A stretch of 64,000 nt of DNA from Hypholoma sublateritium FD-334 SS-4. Taxonomy: Eukaryota; Basidiomycota; Agaricomycetes; Agaricales; Strophariaceae. The stretch is from contig KN817554.1 of assembly GCA_000827495.1 (NCBI GenBank), positions 275,224 through 339,223 of the forward strand, given 5' to 3'. The position numbers and the translations under genes were made by a program. The notes under the pieces are model-generated. The model did no database searches, had not been told where the DNA came from, and saw nothing but the letters and a program-made list of their open reading frames with translations. Positions 22,889 to 33,813 of this stretch are shown here, piece after piece; the stretch's first letter is position 1; every line of letters begins with the position of its first letter.

Positions 22889-23342
22889 TAAAATTACGCT
22901 CTGTGTAGAACGCTTCTCTGTTATTTTATTACATATTTGAATTTTGGTGGTCTTGCGAACTGTTGATGCACAATAGCTTGTTGATCCTGACTCTGTTGAT
23001 CCCGAATGGGATATCCATCTGCCTGATCTGGACGCACCAGTGATGCAGTGATGGCGCACAAACACATGCAATGTCCTTGCGTTATAAGAGGACACAATCT
23101 GGCACTCTGTCTTTCTCCTTCCCCCCATGACATCGTCGTTCCCGAGATTGGACGGTCCTCATTATCGGATTATATATGCCGTTCACTGACTAAACATCTT
23201 CCGACCCAATTCCGACTGGTGCATTACTTCACAAAGAGGCTTGGAGCCTGTCGTCGTCGTAATTAGTGGCTGTGATCAAGAATAACGAACCAGATGCGAT
23301 CCAGATAAGCTTTTCCCCAGCTTGAAACCCAGTTACAAACAC
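22889..23342. other. Intergenic, nothing recognised
   Basis: 3' flank of the 550-residue gene and a short spacer; no supported frame. Confidence 0.45.
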
Positions 23343-23570
23343 CATAATCCTCTGAGTCAGGGTCTCGAATGATCTTATCGGCCCCTCAGAGAATTATTGA
23401 GTACACTGCGGTTAGTGAGCACATATTTCGAGTCGTCTTGCATATATGCTAACGAGGCTCATGTTCTGGGTATATTAGATTCCCGTGTTATAAAGGATAA
23501 CACAGGCTCGTATTCAGTATGGTTCTCGTTTGCTCCCTACGCCGACTCATTCCGACAGTATCTACAATAA
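23343..23570 (+). pseudogene. Coding remnant: C-terminal fragment of an unknown protein
   Basis: Two segments splice convincingly: one ending at 23417-23418 (SRMILSAPQRIIEYTAV, donor GTGAGC) and one from about 23480 (NSRVIKDNTGSYSVWF, SFAPYADSFRQYLQ, stop TAA at 23567-23569). No start or plausible upstream exon could be found, because the frame before it is closed by stops. It is probably the truncated 3' end of a former gene, or the last exons of one I could not chain. Confidence 0.35.
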
Positions 23571-24069
23571 AGAATGGTCGCTGAATTCATTTGATAATTT
23601 TTGAAACAATCTTCAACTAGTAACATCCAGGTATGTGTCGACAAGCTGGTTTGAACCGTTTCAAGTACTACGAATATGCCTTCTTTTCACGTTGCTCTCG
23701 TACTCGACCAGTGTTATACACTAGCAGCGCCCCTGTCGTACCAGCCTTTCTAGGAAACCCACTGCCAGTACGTAAGTCACAACCCAGACAATGTATAGTG
23801 TTAACGGTGTCTTGTTGAGCAGTCACAGACGACATCCAATATTTTAGTTGACGGACGTCAACTCCCGAATTACAATCCTGCCTAGCAAATCCCCCACAAA
23901 GAGCTCAAAGCTTATAGCTCACTAGTTCGATCTTACTGCTACGTATATGCTATGTCTCCGTGGCGTCTGACTTGTGACTGACAGAAATTCTTACTCTACC
24001 TGTTGGGAATGCGCCACAATTCTTAAGTCTATCCACACGTACGCGTCTCAACTATAGTTCAATCTAATC

Positions 24070-24522
24070 CCGTAGACTGGCTCGAAGCTACTGCAAAATG
24101 CAAATTCAATCGCCACTTCGTCACCATCATTGGCAACGAAAATGAACTGATGAAAGAAACGCATTGTGATAGCTTCGAACTTCGTCCTTCTTATCTACCA
24201 GACTTACGCCAGAGACTTGGCTTGGATTCCTCAGGTTGACTGTCCTTCTCTGAGCATCGTGAAAAATGGAGGTGCGTTCTCACACTTTGCAGGCATCATG
24301 GATGATGATCATGAACTGATGTATGATGAGGAATCGATTCGAAAATACTGACATGGGAGCGACGCCGGGTTGAACTGGGAAAAGCCTGTGGCCCATCATG
24401 TGGGCACTGCGTGCGTCTCTTGGCTTTTCAGAGGAATAGGAGCTCCAGAAGCAGAACGGTTGCGCGTCGAAGCAGATTGTCGCAATGCAGAAGTGAAGAG
24501 GACACGCGCAACTGACGGTTAA
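24070..24522 (+). pseudogene. Disrupted coding fragment with internal nonsense codon
   Basis: A coding-like stretch (DWLEATAKCKFNRHFVTIIG, NENELMKETHCDSFEL) is followed in another phase by IMDDDHELMYDEESIRKY, then an in-frame TGA at about 24348, then HGSDAGLNWEKPVAHHVG and a further 45 sense codons to a stop at about 24520. Sense codons on both sides of a single stop, in one frame and with similar composition, suggest a Trp-to-stop change or a pseudogene. A short open segment at 23632-23780 may be an upstream exon. Family not recognised. Confidence 0.4.
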
Positions 24523-24668
24523 TTAATTCATTTGCGGCGCCATTCCGGGTTCCTGTCCGGCGCCGGTGAAGGCCGGCCGTCGTTCATCTCCTCATCACAA
24601 TCAACAGCAGCCTGCATAAGTCGAGTCTAAATATTCTGCGATGCTTGATTCTCCCTCCCTCCACCACT

Positions 24669-27600
24669 ATGACCGCCTCGTTTACGATCAGCGAATTCTC
24701 CGAGCTCGTCTCTGCGGCGCTTGATGGACCCAGCGACTACGGCCTAGAAGCGCCGGGCGGCGGTGATGGCGACAGGGTCCGCAGAATTCATTTACGCGTA
24801 AGTCTCCGCCCATTTTACATATTTGTCCTAGCCCTGGACGTTGCCGTCTTGTTTTTCGCTCCTTTCTTCCCGACGACTACATTGAACACTTTCTGGACAT
24901 TCCCTTGTCTTGTCCTGTCCTGTCCTTTCTTCAGACTGACGCCCCTGTACGCAGAACACGCCCTCGGACACGCCCCAACACACGAACAGGAAAGCCAACC
25001 AATTTCATAGGAATGGCGCACAAGGCTTAGTTGCCGACCCCACATCCTTGTTCGCATCCACTTCCAATTCACGGGTCCACCCCAACAACCCTTACAACAA
25101 TTACTGTAATCCCGCAACTAAGATGCTTATTATCTCGCCCCCCGGTCCTGGTCCCCTGCCTCCTTCAGTCACTCCCATTCTCTCCGCATCCATGTCCACA
25201 GTAGACCTCAGCGCCAACTGTCTATCGCTAGGCATGGGCCACGCTGGCTGCGGGGGTACCGCCAGCAAGTCCGCACTAGATGCCGCAGAACCATTGGCAG
25301 AACACGCGATGCTGTCTGTTAGCGCATCAGCCACCCAGACAAATTCATCTTCCTCAAACCCAATTACCCCGCGCCATCGTCCGCTCGCACTGCTCGCCAA
25401 GATCAAACGCCAACTTTCCAAGTCAAACGTTGATTCCGGTGTTATTTATACCCCTGAAAACACGACGCCCGAATCCAGTCGCACGCCTCCGCAAGACAGA
25501 AAAGGAGGCCGCGCGCTCGTCATTTCCTCCTCCACCGCCGGGTCCCCCAACCCAGCAGTTTCCTTCGCCCCGACACCGTCATTTTACCCCTCTAGCCCCG
25601 ACGCACTTATTTCAGAAGACGCCAGCGTTGCCATGTTCCCTTCAAACGACGTCTCGGCTCCGAAGCGGCGATTACGACGTGGCTCTTCTTCGGATTCGCT
25701 AGTGTCGCTTTCTGCGTCCATGACAGGCCGCTCGTACTCATATGATTATGGATGCTCGGACTCTGCGTTTTCCACGTACTCGACCGAGAGTGCGCTTGTC
25801 GCGGGTTCGTTGTGCTCCTATATTAATATTGGAGAGCCGTCGATCATTGGCTCGTCCGCATCGTTCTTTGCAGCATTAAATCGCGGGCGGGATGGGCGCA
25901 CTGGGAGGAGGGGGAGTGAGTTGGATGGGGAGTCAGAGATTCTTGAACAGGCAGGGTTCGACGGCGAGTTCGGGTTTCCCGACGTGACAGCTGATCCAGA
26001 CGGATACTGGGATCTACGCCATGGTCATAGCGCACAAGCGCTGGCCGAGTCGGAAGATGGACGGCAAGTTGGCAGTGGCACAGCGGCGCCGCTTGCGAGC
26101 TACGACGGAGAGGTCGACACTCAGTCGGTCCAGAGCTATATGCCTTACCTACCGTTGGCGATGCAACTGGAGAGAAAACAACAGGGTCACAAAACGCGCG
26201 TGTCGGTCGAAGACGTCGCGTCGCTTGCACGCTCGCGCTCTTCGCTCAGCTCTAGGGCGTCGTTCGCTGCCTCAACCTCAAGCCCCAGTATCGGGCGGCA
26301 CAGCACAGGAGCGAATAGTGCGGAAATGATGGGCCTCACCCCCCTGGTCAAGTCCAGGCCCAGACCGAACTCGAACAAATACTCACCGCCAGGTGGGAAG
26401 ACACGGAGACATGTCCCGCCACCCTTGCGCGCGACACCTTCGCCCTCGCGGTCGTCGGTAAGCTCGCATCCGTACGCTGCTGCTGCAGCGCTGCAGCAGC
26501 CATATTCGCCAACGTCCAGTGCCTCGAGCCGCTCGCCTATCACGCCCTGCACCCCGTTCTTCACTGCATCGGAGGCGTCATTGGAGGGCGATGAGGAGGA
26601 TGACAGTGAATCGCGGATTACGAGTAGCGCGGAAGCTGCTGGGAGGATGGAGGAGTATGCAATGAATAAGGTGCGATTCTACCCTGTATATGTATCGTGT
26701 TGGCTAACTTGGCTTGGGATAAATAGGCACTTGGCAGACATATCTCGTCCGACACCTTTGGCCAGCCCAGGCTGGTGCCGTCGTTAAGCAACGATGCGTC
26801 GGCGCGCATACGCGTCCATGTGCTCCCGCCCACCCCAACGATTCTCGGTCTCGTGCCGCAATATACCAATATCGCGGTTCGGGATACGAGTGAGACGCCG
26901 AGCGCGACTAATCTTCACAATGATATCAGCAATAGCAGGGATGATGGGGTGATACATAAGCGCAATCACAGTATTTCCAAGTCGCGCGCATCGCGACAAG
27001 GCTACATAAGCAGCAAGGTTCCTCCCATGTCCCCGCCACCCTCTGGGCCGCTACCTCTCCCACCCTCAGCATCGCCGCCTTCAAGCAGCGAAATATCTAA
27101 GGTGCGCCTCTTTACTTCATCGCCCTCATTCTGACCACGCACTGACGACCTGCGCCTTTGTACCGTAGACTTTATCCATTGCACATCACAGATCTTTGAG
27201 CCCGCAGGCATCATTAGAATGGGCCCCTCATCGCCACCCATCCCCGCTGGCCCGCACCCTCTCCCGCGAGACTCAGTTCTGGGACGAAAACGAGGGCGTG
27301 CTTCATACCACAGACGGTAGCAACGTTACCTCCACTCCCGAGTCCAAATCCAGCGCGTCAGTCTCCTTCGTCGACCACGACGCCGGCTCCGTGTTCCACC
27401 AGTCGTCGGAGGGCCTATCCGGCATGGAGTCCACCACCAACACCTCGGACTTCGCCAGCTTTGTCTCGGACTCGTCCTCCACGCACACCTCGCAGACTCA
27501 CGAGCGTACTCGCGCTGCAGTCCTCGCGGCGAATACGCGTGCAAACGCATTCGACGGATTCTTCCACCCGAGCAAGGCGGAAAAAATAGGTGTCGGGCGA

Positions 27601-29742
27601 CGACAGGTACCACATCGCGCGACCACGGCGAACGCGGACGCGCGCGGAGACCTCGAGGTGGATCGAGAGTGGACGTTAGGTCTCGGGATGCCGCCCAGTC
27701 CGGAGCCAGCTATGCTCTTCCCCTCAGTGTCTGTGGACGCGGCGCTTAGCGGCCCGTCTTCGACGGTCAGAAAGCGAATGCAGCTTGCGTCGGTGGCGAC
27801 GCCGGCGCGACGGCTTGTCATCCCGCCAACGGCGGAGCACGCGACCTTGCGCGATCGGACGATGAGTGAGTCTGCGTTGAGCAGAAGTGCGAGAGCCAGG
27901 CAACCGCAGATGGTCAATGAGGATTGGACTCTCTCGCTGCCCCTGCCAGGCCCTGCCACGCGTAGCCCGAGCAAGAACGTTGCTGCCGTGCACGAAAGTG
28001 GCAAAGCGCCGGTTATCATTATTGTTCCGGACACCGACTGCAGCAGCGTCCAAGACAGCTCTCTTGAAGCCGCGAGCATGGACCAGGACGAGCTTGACTC
28101 GGTCCTCGACCTCGGCCCGCGCGCCTCGATGGCGTCCATGGAAGTCGAGCAGGTCGTCATATCCGTACCACGCGTCGTGACGGCCGGCAGCGGCATCGAA
28201 CGCGCGTCGCGTTCGCGCAGTACGAGCGCCCGACGGCAGCCAACAGTCTTCGAGTCGGAGGAGGAGGATGGTGTGTTCGGCGGGACGAGCGCTTTGGCGA
28301 ACGAGAACCTCGCCAAGCTTGACGCGCTCTCGGCGGACCTCGCGCGTTTCAACGAGCTCCTGCGCCAGGGTGGGGCGCAGCTTCGGCGAGGCAATGAAGG
28401 GAGCGCGTCGCTGCTCGTACCGCCTACAAGCCGTGGCTTAAAGCATGCGCGCTCGTGCGGCGTGCTGGAGGTTGACGAACCGCCGCCGAAGAATGCAATC
28501 TTGCGAACAGCTAGCTTTGGCGATCTGCTTGGTGCGGAGAGCACCGCGCGCGAGAAACCTACCGACGATGTGGCAACGGGGCCTTCGGTTCTACCGCCTA
28601 CACCCGTGTTCGCTTTCTATGCGCCTTTGGACGACAACAGCCCGACACTACCAAAGCCCGAGATACACCAGCTCGTGGCGGACGCTCTAAGGCCAGGGTC
28701 CTCGGACCGGCCGTCGTCGAGCTCGAGCTCACAGTCAGTCGCACTGACAGCGTCCATGTCGACAATATCAGCGCGAAATAGCGGTACCAGCTTCAATAGT
28801 AGGCGCAGCAGCGCGGGCAGCACGACTTCAACGATCACGGCTCGGGCAGGGAACCTGAGGCCCCGCGCGTCGCTCCCGCTTGCGTCGCCGCCGTCTGCAT
28901 TTGCGTATAGGCCAGCTGGCTTGCATTTGGACGAGACGGTGAGAGCAGATGTGGACCCAGCAGTGCGTCCGGGCTTGGCTTCCGGGTCGGCTCTCAACTT
29001 GAAGCGGTCGAGATCTAAGCTGGCCGCAGGAAGTGCTGCGGACTCTGGGACCAATCCGACAACTGAGGGCAAATTCGTTCCACCGCTAGACGATAAGTGC
29101 CCACAAAACGACACTACCTCACACTCGCCTCAATCCACCCGCGAAGCTCCTTCGAGATCCGATCTTCCTGAGACAAACGATTCCACGCCCCCCACGTCCG
29201 CTGCTTCGTCTAGCACAACCCCCACTAAACCTAATCTACCGTCTCTTACCATCACCACTACGCCAACTTCGTCACCTAAGCGGCCATCGGGAGCACGCCG
29301 CATGTCAATCTCGTCCGTATCCTCGGAAGACTCTGCAGGTTCGTCATCCTCGTTGACCCCGACCTTATCGCCGGCCTATGATTCGTCTGCGGACCCAACG
29401 CCTCTGGCAAGCTACTTTCCAGCTCCACCGGCTTCCCACCCTCTGGCATCTTTATTTGGTAATACCCAGCGTGCCCAGCTAGCCTTTCGGACGCCAGAAA
29501 AAAGGCACGCGCTGACGGTGGTCTCACCTTCGCCAAAGGCGATGGTCCCGACCCTGGAAGATCGGATCCGGCAGTTGCGCAAACTGGGCATGGACGCTGC
29601 GATGGTACGCAACCTGGGCACCAGCGCTAACTCCAGCCCGACGAGCGTTGGGGAAGTGAAGGACAGTGCTAACGAGCAAGTCGACACGGATTCCGACGCA
29701 GCGTATTACAGTGCGCGGTCGAGCTTTAGTTCTGCACGGTAG
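24669..29742 (+). CDS. Large Ser-rich, mostly disordered protein of unknown function
   Basis: Four exons (24669-24797, 24955-26670, 26727-27101, 27169-29742) close in frame to 1597 aa; all three introns are phase 0. The N-terminal exon encodes a short acidic-amphipathic segment (FTISEFSELVSAALDGPSDYGLE). Almost all of the rest is Ser/Pro/Thr-rich with scattered short conserved-looking islands: RHRPLALLAKIKRQLSK, FFHPSKAEKIGVGRRQVPHR, WTLGLGMPPSPEP, ENLAKLDALSADLARFNELL (a likely helix), ILRTASFGDLLGAE and, near the C-terminus, VPTLEDRIRQLRKLGMDAAM. Repeated RxxS sites suggest heavy phosphorylation. No membrane helix or catalytic domain is seen. A cell-polarity or signalling scaffold is possible but unproven. 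Its 3' quarter and flank were duplicated to 36.9-38.2 kb. Confidence 0.8.
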
Positions 29743-30097
29743 CCCGACGTACATTTGGTGTATTCTGAATCTGGTGTCTGTTGTCCTGGCTGCACAGACA
29801 GCTAAGTTCCCTGATTAGGAGCATCGTTTTTATGTTGTACCCAAGTACTAAGCTTCTCGTTTATTGTCCTTCTTGTAAGATCTATGTAATCCCTTCTAAT
29901 TCACCTTCCTTCACGACACACGAACATACTTACTCCAGTCTTTTCGATTCGACATGGGCCATATCACTTGCTCTATCTTGATTATAGACACTTTAGTATA
30001 ATTGAAATGTCTTCAGACTATATAGTACTAATTCTGGCTATATTCTCGGACTGTCTGACGTCTATTTATTGACTTCAACCTTTAAATGTAAGCCTCA
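29743..30097. other. 3' flanks of convergent genes
   Basis: About 350 bases, AT-rich, between the Ser-rich gene (+) and the TenA-like gene (-). The first 300 bases are related to 37866-38160, showing that the duplication described there includes the 3' flank. Confidence 0.6.
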
Positions 30098-32995
30098 CTA
30101 TTGAACTAAGCTAGGATCCTCAACGGACTCAAGTTCCCAGAAGAACCTCGGGTTATCTACTGTGCTCATCGCACTCTCTTCCACTCCTAGATTGTGCGAC
30201 GTATGGGCTTGGAATCCGGGGACTGTGTTTCTGAACTTTCTGGCAGACGAAATCTTTCCTGGTGCCCATTTAGAAATCCGTGGAAAATCCAGAGCCTTCG
30301 TAGATGCTACAGATCGCGCCGCAAGAACAAATTCTTTGTCCTTCCATTCATTTTCGGAGCGAGGCCAACTTGCAGACACCAGGGGATCAGTATAGAACTT
30401 GACGCTAATTATCTTCGATTCCTTTCCATACGAAAATGTTGGCAGGGGATGAGACCAAGGATTTGGCCATGGCTCCGTGCGCTCACGATTGTCTGTCAGC
30501 ACAAGTGCGTTGCCTATTATTAACAAAATTATAAATCAAGGGATTAATATTTGGCTTTGTCTGAATATACCTGATACGTCGAGCTTGAGCCCGGTTTCAA
30601 TGCATAAATGTCCCTCTGAATTCACGCGGAATATCTGAGGTATCGTCAGCAAATAACACACAGGGCGAGTAAACGCTTTAGTGCTTAATACCTGTGCATT
30701 GTGGCCAGGTGACAAGGTCAAGGTACAAATCAAATTGCCTTCTTTCTTGGAATTCCACGATTGACAGGTCCAATAGTAATTTTTCCCTGCAGCACGAATG
30801 CGAAACCTTCCAGTTGGGAATCCAGAGCATTCCCGGGACGTGGTGGCGGCTCCTGGTGAATGGTTGTTTGGCTCAAGCTAAGAAACGAATCGTTGAGATT
30901 AGATTGTCATTGAGAGTTCCGTTTCTAAATTCACCTTACTAGTAGCTGGCTGTTCGCGTTGTTCGGGCTTGAACGACCACATCTGATAAGATCCGCTGAA
31001 GTTATCGCCAGGAGTGATCTGCATCATGCATTTATCAGGCGCTTTTACAACTTTGAAGGGGGGACCTTACAGGAATAAAGGTAGAAGTGATAACTTTCTC
31101 TTCGGCTTGTAATGTATACCGCAGATTCTCGGTTGCGCAGATCCTGGGTGGTATGTAAACCATAGATCTTGTTTTTCTTAATCAACATGATGACGTACTG
31201 GTACCACGAAGGCTGTTTTCTGACGGGATTAATCCACCAGTAATGCGGTTTGACTCCCGTGACAACAGATTGTAATCGTTGGCTTTCTCTCGTAGTCGGG
31301 ATTCCAAGGTAGAGTTCAGTCCCCACGCTCTGGATTGTATATCCGTCTTTCGTTGCGACGACATGCCACTATACACGATAGGTTAGTTCAAGGTAAACGA
31401 AGAGAATTGTATCTCCAATTACGGTCTCGTCCTCCCCGCCTGTTTTATTGACCGCAATAACAGACAATTCGGGATCTACATTTTTTATGTCTTGATTAGC
31501 GATTACTACGACTTTGTTAGCAGAGAAATTTTGGATGGAGTAGATTCCATCGGGAACAATCATATATGGCTTGGGAGCCTGTCGGCCAGTGTCAAAAATG
31601 TCGACTTCAAGTTGGCAGGCGGTGCCGAAGATAGAGCTCCAGCGGTCTATATCACCACCTTGGGTCTCGATGTTTTCATTGAGGAACTCTACCCAGAACA
31701 TTTTCAATAGATGATACCCTAGTAGATTAAGCAAAACATACTTATGTATTTGTCTGCAGAATGACGGTCGTAATTGTTTTCAATCCAAGTCGGGAAGTAA
31801 ACCGTGTCTAAGCATAGATTAGACAACATATTTTGAGGAGATGTAATACGCAGTGCTTACTTCGGACTGTGGATGGACTGTCCATCAGGCGTTCCGCAAT
31901 TTTCCAGTACGCCTAAGTGATCCAGTCAGAAACCATATCGCTCCAATCCAGAATAGAGGTACGACATACTAATACGCAAGGTAATAGAACAACGTAGTAC
32001 CTGTGAAGTCAAATCAGTGTCAAGATATAAGAAACATGTCGAGACAAACGCGAGCCAAGCATCTTCATCTTGAGTAGATTTTATGTAATGTTTTTCACTC
32101 GCATTGAGGCATTTGTCGCGCGGAGTGGTGGAGATAATGCTTTCCGGAACACCAAGCCAAGAGCTGAGAAATTCCTTTGATTGCTTTACATATTCAAGAG
32201 ATGATTTATGGCGTGGGTCGAAGTCCTCGATAGCCTTGAAGTCGGGGGACCGAGCAACAGCGAGCATTTTCAAGCGGGCACAGAGCTCGAGATACTTAGT
32301 GTCTTGCTATACATATAATTATGGCACGACCCAGATATAAAATTGACAAACGACTCACAATCATGTAGTATCTGAAACCGTCTAAGGATGCAGTACCATC
32401 GCCGAGCGAGTTGGGGAAAGGATGGTTGATAAGCTTGTTGTATACGTTCTCGTTATCCCTTAGCAGTTTTGCAACAGCGCCCTTAGGCTGGGGCTTGATC
32501 TCAAAAGAGGTGGAAGATACAGGTACATCCGCATGCTTAGGTGGAGGTGCAGACACAGGCTCAGTCGCAGGCTCAGACGCAGGGGCTGGAGCGGAAGCAG
32601 GTTTGGGTGAACGTGCCTCCTCCTCTGCTAGATTGGTTGTCTCCAGACTGTAAAGGCCCAAGTAATTCCGGAGACTTATCCAGGGAGGAGACTGACTGTG
32701 ATCCCTAATACCCCGACGTGAGTAAAAAGATGATTAGAGTGATAGTACAAACAAGTAAAATGCACACCCTGCAGGTGGGGATGTAAGCTGAGTCGTGGAG
32801 CTGCGAAACCTCGGTGTAGGTTTCCATTCATCGCGAAATATAAGTTTTCCAGATCTAGTGTCGACTAGACGTGAGTTAAATCCTTTGAATGGTTAAGGGA
32901 GATCGTGTGCACCGTTCTGCGTCAGCTTGAGCCTCCAAAAGAGCACCTGTAGCAACAGATGTCAGAACTTCTCTTACGTCCTCTGACTGGGACAT
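30098..32995 (-). CDS. TenA/heme-oxygenase-like domain fused to two beta-trefoil (ricin-like) regions
   Basis: Fourteen exons on the minus strand close in frame to 726 aa: 32913-32995, 32768-32854, 32359-32704, 32036-32306, 31978-32000, 31861-31912, 31742-31807, 31423-31688, 31205-31368, 31071-31143, 30935-31018, 30692-30877, 30571-30634, 30098-30513. After a Pro/Ala linker, residues about 125-345 look like the all-helical TenA/PqqC/heme-oxygenase fold: VYNKLINHPFPNSLGDG, GFRYYMIQDTKYLELCARL (the family's YxxQDxxYL signature), DEDAWLAFVSTCTTLFYYLA and a final WSSIFGTACQLEVDIF helix. Residues about 352-505 show a threefold beta-trefoil pattern (GIYSIQN ... TWHVV; DGYTIQS ... YWWIN; LRYTLQA ... 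YQMWSF). A second such region begins near 528 (GRFRIRAAGKNYYW ... LCIETGLKLDV). TenA enzymes act in thiamine salvage; activity here is unknown. The least certain splice is the GC-AG intron after 31978. Confidence 0.8.
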
Positions 32996-33813
32996 GGTAG
33001 GATGAAGTTGCTTGCAAGATCCAGTACATGCATCGATTCCAGATTATAACAGGCTTTGATTAGAACATGAGATCACAACCAGCAGGAGAAGGCTCATGTT
33101 GGAAACAGGAAGCTCGCGAGCTATTTTTGACGTCTCCGCAACGTCTGCGGTGTTCCAACTTCCAAGCCGCGTTTGCCGGTTTGTCAGCAACTTTCCTCTT
33201 CGACACCAACTTGCATCTGGATCATATCAAGAGAGCCTGATCCGACTCTGATTAGGGAATTCAAAGACCATAAGAAGGCCCTATCCCATTGTCCACCAGC
33301 ATATGCGAAGTTTTCTCCTCCGGGGATCCAGTACATGAGCCTCGTCTGGAGGGATTCGGGGTGGGGCCATGCTCATAAAATATTGACTTGTCACCAGAAA
33401 CTTGGTCCCCAAGAGCTAAATCTATCCTGGCAGCTGACACTGCCCGACAGCAGATGAGTGTTATCAAGGCATGCATGTGGGCTCCCATGCATGTAATTAA
33501 CGTGTAGCCAACGTGGAAGCGGCTGATAGCTTGATCGCGCACAAAAATATCGATAAGACTATGTAAGTCACCAAAATCTCGGTCCTTTCGGGACCAATTT
33601 GATTCTGACGATTGACCAGAACACAGGTGAGTACCTGAAAACAAGCCCCAGGATGACTGAAAAGCAGACAACAAAATTTTCATTCGACAAGCACTTATAC
33701 TACGAGGTCGTCCGACTCCGTTCCATTTAAATAGAAGCCGGCATTGATCAAACTCCCGCCTTTTCACCAAATTCTCCTACTCCCGAACACCACTAACTAA
33801 GCCTCAAAACTAG
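32996..33813. promoter_or_regulatory. Shared divergent promoter region of the two beta-trefoil genes
   Basis: About 820 bases between the start codons of the TenA-like (-) and GTPase (+) genes. No coding frame is supported. A TATA-like ATTTAAATA lies near 33725, upstream of the GTPase gene. Head-to-head arrangement would permit co-regulation. Confidence 0.5.
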
